Shown: in pieces, positions 57,952-64,000 of the stretch | Position numbering within the stretch: position 1 is the first letter of the stretch | Layout of the letters: each line of letters opens with the position of its first letter | Notes under the pieces: model-generated | What the model saw: only the letters and a program-made list of their open reading frames with translations | Told to the model about the DNA's origin: nothing | The model's database searches: none | Program-made: the position numbers and the translations under genes | DNA from: Valencia hispanica | Taxonomy: Eukaryota > Chordata > Actinopteri > Cyprinodontiformes > Valenciidae | Length of the DNA: 64,000 bases | Assembly (NCBI GenBank): GCA_963556495.2 | Contig: OY747723.1 | Span: 11,564,501-11,628,500, forward strand | Direction: 5' to 3'

Positions 57952-59849
57952 CTGCAGTAAGCCAACAGCCAGTCACCCATCTACACAGGACCTTAGCTAT
58001 TCACAGAAATGTATTACACTTTTCATTGATTTATTATGTTCTGTCTTTTTAATAAGAGAGAGTGGTTTACAAAACCAAGTTCAGTTCAAACGGAAGGTTT
58101 TCTTTATTCTTAAGTAGAAAGATTATTAGGTAGAAATTCAAATGCATTATGTAAAGCATCAGGTGCTAACCATTGGTTCTCTTCTGACCATTATTGCCAT
58201 ATTATTGAGATGGAAGACTGCAGACCCGCCTACCCATATTGAATGACTTTCAGACATCATCTCACATCTCTGCGTCGATAGAATACATTCCAGTACTCCA
58301 ACATCTTGATATTTTTTTTAAATAGCTTAAAGATGTTCCTGCTGTGTTGCTGTGTTGCCTGCTTTGCCTGGGCAAATAACGTGGTATCCAGCTCAACAGT
58401 GTTTGTCACCAGAAGGAAGAAATGTTTCAACATTCTTAAATTTAAATGCAACATTTGTCAGTGTTTAATCTTCCTAGATTTTCTTGTGTATTTTCTTTCA
58501 ATAGAAGTCAGCTGATTGTTTTAACATACATTCTTTTATCATCTGAACCTGATATTAATATTAATGTGTTGTAGACTAGCTTTGTGCTCTCTGTCATTGC
58601 CACAGATCCACATTTTAGCCTGCTATAAGACTTAAGAGACTTGTTGGGATCTTGTATGTATTGCGGGGATTAATTACCAGAGTATGGACCTTTTATTTTT
58701 CATTGTGGTGGTGCCCTTATTATATGTCCTGATTAACCTAGAGAAATAGTGTGCAATTATGGCCTAAGGTTTGGAGACTGGCAATACTTTTGTTTTTCAA
58801 AAACTCTGTGGCTCCAGTGTTCTTAGTTTTTCCTGTCACATGATTCTATGGCATGCTGAAGTTTAGTTATGAAGTACGTTTCAAACTGAATGTGAACTGG
58901 CTCTCAATGGTAATGAAACATGGGGAGCGTCCTTGTGATGGACCCCAAATGTCAATATATTTTGATCTCAAGGAACTGCTCCTGGAGAATGCCTCGACCC
59001 CGTACTATATTCATGGCAGTGTTAAGTAGGAAGGTAACAAGTGTCATAATAGCATTCAATTTTTCAGTCCTTTACCCAGACCCTTTTGCTTGTCCCAAAC
59101 AGCTTGAATTAAGCTTCACATAAAAAACATTTACTCCAATCCAGTGTTGTCAAATCCTTGCATTTCCTGCAAAATATGAATATGCTCTTGCTGGTTAGCT
59201 AGAGGGAGTTTTCTTTTTTTGTTTGACAAGCGATAGTTCAAAAGAAACGCACACATACCTCCCTGCTGCCATTCCTGAAGAAGCTCTGCATTGGCATCAA
59301 CCCAATTTCTTAGCCGAATTGTCTTCAGGAAACAGTCCTGACACTTCACAGACTTTCTTAGGTGCCTTAAAACTTTCTTTACAACCATCAAACCTCTGTC
59401 CTAAAAGTTCTTGCAGCAAATATCCTAACCCTTTGATACAAAGAAGCAATGAAAGAATGCATTTTCTTGGAGCTAACCAAGATTGACAAAGAAAATATGA
59501 TTTCCGGCATAAATACTGTGGAATTCAATCAGTTTTCTTTTCCTAGTTAACTCTCGCCCCCAAGTTAACAATAAGATCATTAAAATGACCCTAGTAGATC
59601 ATGTTCAAGTAGGGCTAAAACAAAGTCCAAAATATATATTTTTTGTGATTACAGTAATTTTCAGTAACATTTACTAATTATGTAATCAGCTGCATTACAG
59701 CTGATCACTCTTCATAGCAACCCACACTCAAATTACCACAATGGAAGCTAAAGTAGCGAGATTTGTAACATACAAGATCTCTTTCAGTCCCAGTACTTTC
59801 CCATGACTACATATGACATAAAGCGGGGGTGGTATTCAAAGATCACAAC
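57952..59849. other. intron 36, nothing recognised
   Basis: 1898 bp of mostly AT-rich sequence. No exon or known element was recognised. Confidence 0.55.
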
Positions 59850-59972
59850 CTTCAGTACAGCATCGTTGGGTCCCTGATTATCTATTTCATCCATCTTTCT
59901 CTCTGCTCCGTCAATCCATTCATTCACTTCCTTTATCTCTCCATCTAACTTCTGCATCTGCTGCTGGTAATC
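59850..59972 (-). CDS. dmd: dmd exon 36 (end of repeat 12, start of 13)
   Basis: 123 bp against 129 in human, an in-frame loss of two codons. It starts DYQQQMQKLDGEIKEVNEWI, where human has EYQKHMETFD...ITKWI, and ends DAVLK (human EDVLK). The acceptor is TCTCAG. The donor GTTGTG is weak and rests mainly on frame and homology. Confidence 0.93.
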
Positions 59973-60096
59973 CTGAGATGATCAAGAAACAGAAAAAAGG
60001 TGGAAATTGTAGACTTTTTTTCCATTCCTGCAACAATAATGACTACTTCTGGTGAATAATAAGTTCATATTATGGATTAGACATTTTATTTCTGAC

Positions 60097-60276
60097 CAGC
60101 AGCAGGTTGAGCCATTCCTCTGCCCTGGATGTGACTGCGATCCAGTTACAGTGCAACAGGCTGACTTTGTCGTCCACTAAGCCTCCGTTGCCTTTCAGCA
60201 CAACCTTGAGGGCCTCTGCGAGGTCCACCACTGCCTGCAGCTGTGGCTGATGCCTCTCAATGTCACTGTGGACAAA
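60097..60276 (-). CDS. dmd: dmd exon 35 (spectrin repeat 12)
   Basis: 180 bp, 60 codons, the human length. It ends NWIAVTSRAEEWLNLLL, identical to human dystrophin over this stretch. The start (FVHSDIERHQPQLQAV) is more diverged. The acceptor is TCCTAG and the donor GTCAGA. Confidence 0.97.
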
Positions 60277-60352
60277 CTAGGAGGACAAGATGCAGATGAA
60301 AGAGAGTCAGCATGTACTTTCAATCGTGTGTTTCTGTAACACCGTTCTGTAC

Positions 60353-60523
60353 CTGCGCCCAAGCGACCTCTGCCTCCAGGTCACCGGGCATGCCCTCCAC
60401 AGCAGAGCGCCTGGTCAGCTCGGCATCAGTAGCAGCGAGCCACTCCGTGAGCCCGTTCAGCTCCTTACGCAACTTCCTGGATAACTTCAGGCTCTTCTCA
60501 AGCTCCAGTTTACTCTCGGTCAC
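60353..60523 (-). CDS. dmd: dmd exon 34 (spectrin repeats 11/12)
   Basis: 171 bp, 57 codons, the human length. [20 protein letters not shown] followed by [12 protein letters not shown] is the clearest dystrophin signature in the window; utrophin differs here. The acceptor is TTGCAG and the donor GTACAG. Intron 34 is 76 bp, the shortest in the window. Confidence 0.98.
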
Positions 60524-60603
60524 CTGCAAAGACAGAAAAAAAAGGAATTAATAGGCTTCAGAGATACACTATCACATTTTTCTATGACAGCGTGTATACA
60601 GAC

Positions 60604-60759
60604 CTGTGATCCCAGCTGGTTGTACAGCAGTTTCAGGGCGGTCACCCTGTCGTCCAGCTCTTTAGGTTGCTCAGTCTGCTGCCTCTGCACGATCTGTCTA
60701 CCTGTTTTAATCACAGTCTCCACCTCCCCCTTTACTTCACTCAGTATCTTGTACAATTT
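60604..60759 (-). CDS. dmd: dmd exon 33 (spectrin repeat 11)
   Basis: 156 bp, phase 0, the human length. It starts [10 protein letters not shown] and contains [10 protein letters not shown] and [13 protein letters not shown], nearly identical to human. The acceptor is AAACAG. The donor GTCTGT departs from consensus at several positions, but the frame and the start of exon 34 support it. Confidence 0.96.
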
Positions 60760-60851
60760 CTGTTTCAGCAAAACAAGAAGCGGCAGCCAGCTGAAAAACA
60801 CAGTCTCTCCACCCCCTCACCAATCCATCTGCCTGCGAGGTTGCTACCCAC

Positions 60852-61025
60852 CATGCACTGATCCAGTTGTGACTGCACCACGTCCTGCTCTACGCTGCGG
60901 ATGTCCAGCATCCCGACCTGACTTTTGACCCCAGCCAGCACACGCTCGCACTCAGCCAGGCGGGAATCGAAGTTGGCCGGCTTCTGGAAAAGACGGAACT
61001 TGGTCCAGACGTCTCCGAGCATTTT
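60852..61025 (-). CDS. dmd: dmd exon 32 (spectrin repeats 10/11)
   Basis: 174 bp, phase 0 at both ends, the human length. The stretch KFRLFQKPANF is identical to human dystrophin, and SVEQDVVQSQLDQC is close to it. The acceptor is TTCTAG and the donor GTGGGT. Only 92 bp of intron separate it from exon 33. Confidence 0.97.
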
Positions 61026-61094
61026 CTAGGAAAACACAAAAGGACAGAATATGTATGAAAACAAAGCCTTGCAACAGATTACACACCTCTTAAA

Positions 61095-62670
61095 TCTTAT
61101 CACATTTGATCCCAATACAACCACCAACTTCAGTGTATTATTAATGATATTGTATGTGATAGACCAACTCAAAGAATTGCCAAGCAGTTTATAAGTCATC
61201 TCAGAAGATGCTGTTCAGCTGTATTTCAGAATAAATCCAGGATAAGCTGAAATTATTCTTTCATCTAAGGAGTCTTTCCTTATGTTCATAATAAACCACC
61301 TAAACAATCTCAACTAAGCATTTATCCTCTATATGAGCAGGTTCATGTTCAGTTATCAGTCTTACTTATAAAATATTCGTTAAGATATACCATAGGTCCT
61401 GACTTAATGCTTCAGTTAAACTGATCATGTCATCACCTAGCATTTACAACTTGCCTTTACCAGTTTATGTAGCATCGTTTAACTTTCTCTTGCTCTCTTT
61501 GCAAACATAAACTGTATTTTAATGTGGCTAAACTCCAATCAAGCTGCTCTCATTAACATATTTCCTGCTGTACTCATCAGAAAGCAAAATGAGTTTGAAT
61601 TGTTCATTAAAAGTGTGTCCATTAGGGTTGTGTTTTTTATTTGGGGCCACTCGTTTAAGGCATGATGGGGTTGGTGCTTCTCTTGACTAAAATCCTGACT
61701 CTAAACAGCTTAACCAAAAAATAAAAAATAAATGCACTCATGTAATTTAGGAAGAGACGACCAGACCCCACAAATTCGCATGTAAACACAGCAGTCACCA
61801 AGCTCTCACCTTTAAGGGCAATGCATGTTTCTTCTGCTTTTCCCCCCCAATTTTTTTCTTTGAATGTTTCTAACTTTCAGTCTATCATTCTCACCCAAAA
61901 AGAATGGTGTTTAATGACGCGAGGGAGAGCTGCACTCAGGCCAAGTTAACATAACATAACAAAACCATGCATCATTAAGTTTAATCATTAAGTTCCCATA
62001 ATGCCTGTCAGCCAGCTCTATTCATTATCTAGGGACTAAACATTTTGCCCTTTCTTGTTAAGACATACATTTTCAAGCCTTGCCACAGTTTCTCAGTGGT
62101 CTTTAGGGTTTGACATTCAAATGTCCAATCAGGGACACTAACCTATATATTTTTATCTTAACCTTTTCATCACAGCTCTGGCTGTATGTTTAGGGTCATT
62201 GACTGGAAGGTGAACCACCCTCTAATAGTATTTCTTTCAGGAATGTCTTGTATTTAGCTCCATCTATCTTTCTATCAACCCTGACCAGTTTCTCTGTCCC
62301 TGCTGAAGAAAAATCGTTCCCACAGCATAATGCTGCCAAACTGAACAAACCTCTCAGACCTTCACAAAACAGTTGTATTTACACCGAGACTAAATTAAAA
62401 CCATTTGGACTACTTACTTCTCAAGGATGTCGGTTGCAGTAGAATTCAGTGTTTTTATTTCAAGGTATCAGAGTATATAAGGATAAATAGATAAAAATCA
62501 ACCCATACTTTTTATCTGTTAAAAACTGTGAAAATCAACTTCGAATTTATGCACTTAATGTTGGTCTATCACAGAAAATCCTAGTAAAATACAATGAAGC
62601 TGTTGCAGTAAGATGACAAAATGAATAAAAGTTCAAGACTAGATCACATTTTGATGCCAAAATAATTTTG
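61095..62670 (-). mobile_element. Tc1-derived element in intron 31
   Basis: It contains GGCTGTATGTTTAGGGTCAT, CTCCATCTATCTTTCTATCA and CCCTGCTGAAGAAAAATCG on the plus strand, the complement of a Tc1-like family also present at 19500-20270. Sequence resembling the family's inverted ends (TGTGATAGACCAACTCAAAG; AAATACAATGAAGCTGTTGC) lies near both sides. Decayed, no open transposase. Confidence 0.55.
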
Positions 62671-62738
62671 CAAAAAGTCCCTCCATATCTAAGAAAAAAT
62701 AACTTTACATAAATAAATCAATATTTATTTGTATTTAC

Positions 62739-62849
62739 CTGAGTTAGGTCTATCTGTCCCACGATCCTGTGTGAAGGGTCCTTGTCCTGGTTCTTCTTCC
62801 TCATGTCTGCTAGAGCTGCTTCGTGGCCATTCAACTCTGTCTGGATTTT
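62739..62849 (-). CDS. dmd: dmd exon 31 (end of spectrin repeat 10)
   Basis: 111 bp, phase 0 at both ends, the same length as human exon 31. It reads KIQTELNGHEAALADMRKKN and ends in QIDLTQ, where human has QIDVAQ. The acceptor is TAACAG and the donor GTAAAT. This is the most 5' exon in the window; exon 30 must lie above 64000. Confidence 0.95.
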
Positions 62850-64000
62850 CTGTTACACACATAAGCTCATCCATAGTAATAAAGTAGAAACCAGTCAAAG
62901 TCGGTCTGTCTCAATACAAGTAAAGCCACAGGAGTTTAAATAGCTGGGTAGACTACTTTTCTCTGCTGACCACAAGGGGGCAGAATATACTCAATGATAC
63001 AGAAGGATGACGCCCTTAAAGTTTATCCCATGAACATATGCTTGCCTCACATTCAACCTTTTTTTAGATATCAATTGTCCAGAAATCAGATACCCATTTG
63101 CCAAATGAATCCTCACTGAGTGTATGTGTGGCTGAAACTGAGAGAAATGTCATCCTGGCACACACTCTCCCAGTCTGTCACTTTGCCATCGCTGCTGCAG
63201 GTCATTACTTCACGATCTATTGTCTGATTAGTTCAGAGGGTGTATGTGTGTCAGAGAGGAGAAGAAGAGCGACGCAAGGAGCCGTGCAGGAAGAAGCAGA
63301 TGTTGGAAGTAGACGCAATGAGGCAGGGGCAGTGTGTCCTCATCAGCTGCAACCTTAATTAGGACCTTGGAGTGGGAAAAGAGAATTTCCCAGCTTCTTC
63401 TGGCTGCAGACAATGATACTCAAATCTAGCATGTTTCAAATTCCCTGCCCTCGGGAACAGAAAAAAAGTTAGTTATAAAAAAAATGCAATATGTTCCCAA
63501 AAGTGTATCTAATGACTTCGAAAAAGCAGTTCCTTTTGTACGTGCTGAGTCAGTGCGTCTCTGGAATGATGGAGAGGAGCAGGTTGATGCACCTCAGACT
63601 AAGCAAGATAGACCAACAAGGAGCCGTGCCTAGTTGGACTGACTAACCCTGCATCAATCTTGTTGTTTTTTTTATTTCACCAGAACATTCTTTAATCATT
63701 CAGCAAGATCGTTTTTTTGGATTTGGTTCTGAATTCCAAGAAAGAACATGAAAATATCCAACAGCTTTCCAGCCTCAGAGTAACCTCCCCAGGCAGAAAT
63801 TACCGCAGCACAGCTGGCGATTATTCCAGCTCACAGAGAGTTTACCTGATGGAAACTGGAGCAGAAGTCCAAGCTGGTTCCGAGAAAGTAAAACGACCCG
63901 CCTAAAGATGCTCCCTATCCTGTTCTATGATAAGGCAGGTATTTAGAAAATCCAAATTATGTCTAAAGCGGAGGTTTGCCTTTCCAAAGAGAGAGGCCAT
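62850..64000. other. part of intron 30, nothing recognised
   Basis: No exon matching human exon 30 and no element recognised up to the end of the window. Confidence 0.55.

Overview
The window is vertebrate, almost certainly teleost fish, DNA. It holds one host gene, an internal segment of the dystrophin gene (dmd) on the minus strand. I located 27 consecutive coding exons equivalent to human exons 31 to 57, running from 62849 down to 2173. Seventeen have exactly the length of the human exon. The other ten differ by whole codons, and every junction phase fits. Together they give 4074 bp, or 1358 codons, encoding approximately spectrin repeats 10 to 22/23 and hinge 3 of the rod domain. Exons 1-30 lie above 64000 and exons 58 onward below position 1. 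Residues such as those of exons 34, 55 and 56 match dystrophin rather than its paralogue utrophin. Human exon numbers, lengths and repeat boundaries are recalled, not computed here.

Layout in transcript order: intron 30 (62850-64000); exon 31; an intron with a Tc1-derived element; a compact cluster of exons 32-36 (59850-61025); exons 37-39 (57340-57951); exon 40; exon 41; a 10.7 kb intron 41 with LINE, Tc1 and MITE remnants; exon 42; exon 43; exon 44; intron 44, nearly filled by a Tc1-type foldback; exons 45 and 46; a 5 kb intron 46 made of a Tc1-like element interrupted by a piggyBac-like insertion; exons 47-54; exon 55; the 20.9 kb intron 55; exons 56 and 57; and part of intron 57 with a hAT-like zinc-finger fragment.

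Intron 55 contains the most unusual DNA. It has two inverted LINE fragments, then a roughly 10.5 kb repeat block with copies of a 0.7 kb sequence at both ends. The core (8545-14427) is a set of nested palindromes carrying a dense array of the palindromic hexamer ACTAGT. In most of it the conserved unit is ACTAGT-NNN-ACTAGT every 31-33 bp with poorly conserved spacers. In the centre it is a 30 bp minisatellite. The next 2.7 kb is a degenerate array rich in GCTAA/TTAGC.

Mobile elements of both orientations (Tc1/mariner, piggyBac, hAT, Rex1-like, L2-like and another APE-type LINE) fill much of the other long introns. None looks intact. The dystrophin exons remain open and in frame. Their losses relative to human cluster in exons 41-51 and remove the linker between repeats 15 and 16 and about half of hinge 3. 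No tRNA, rRNA, CRISPR array or second host gene was recognised.
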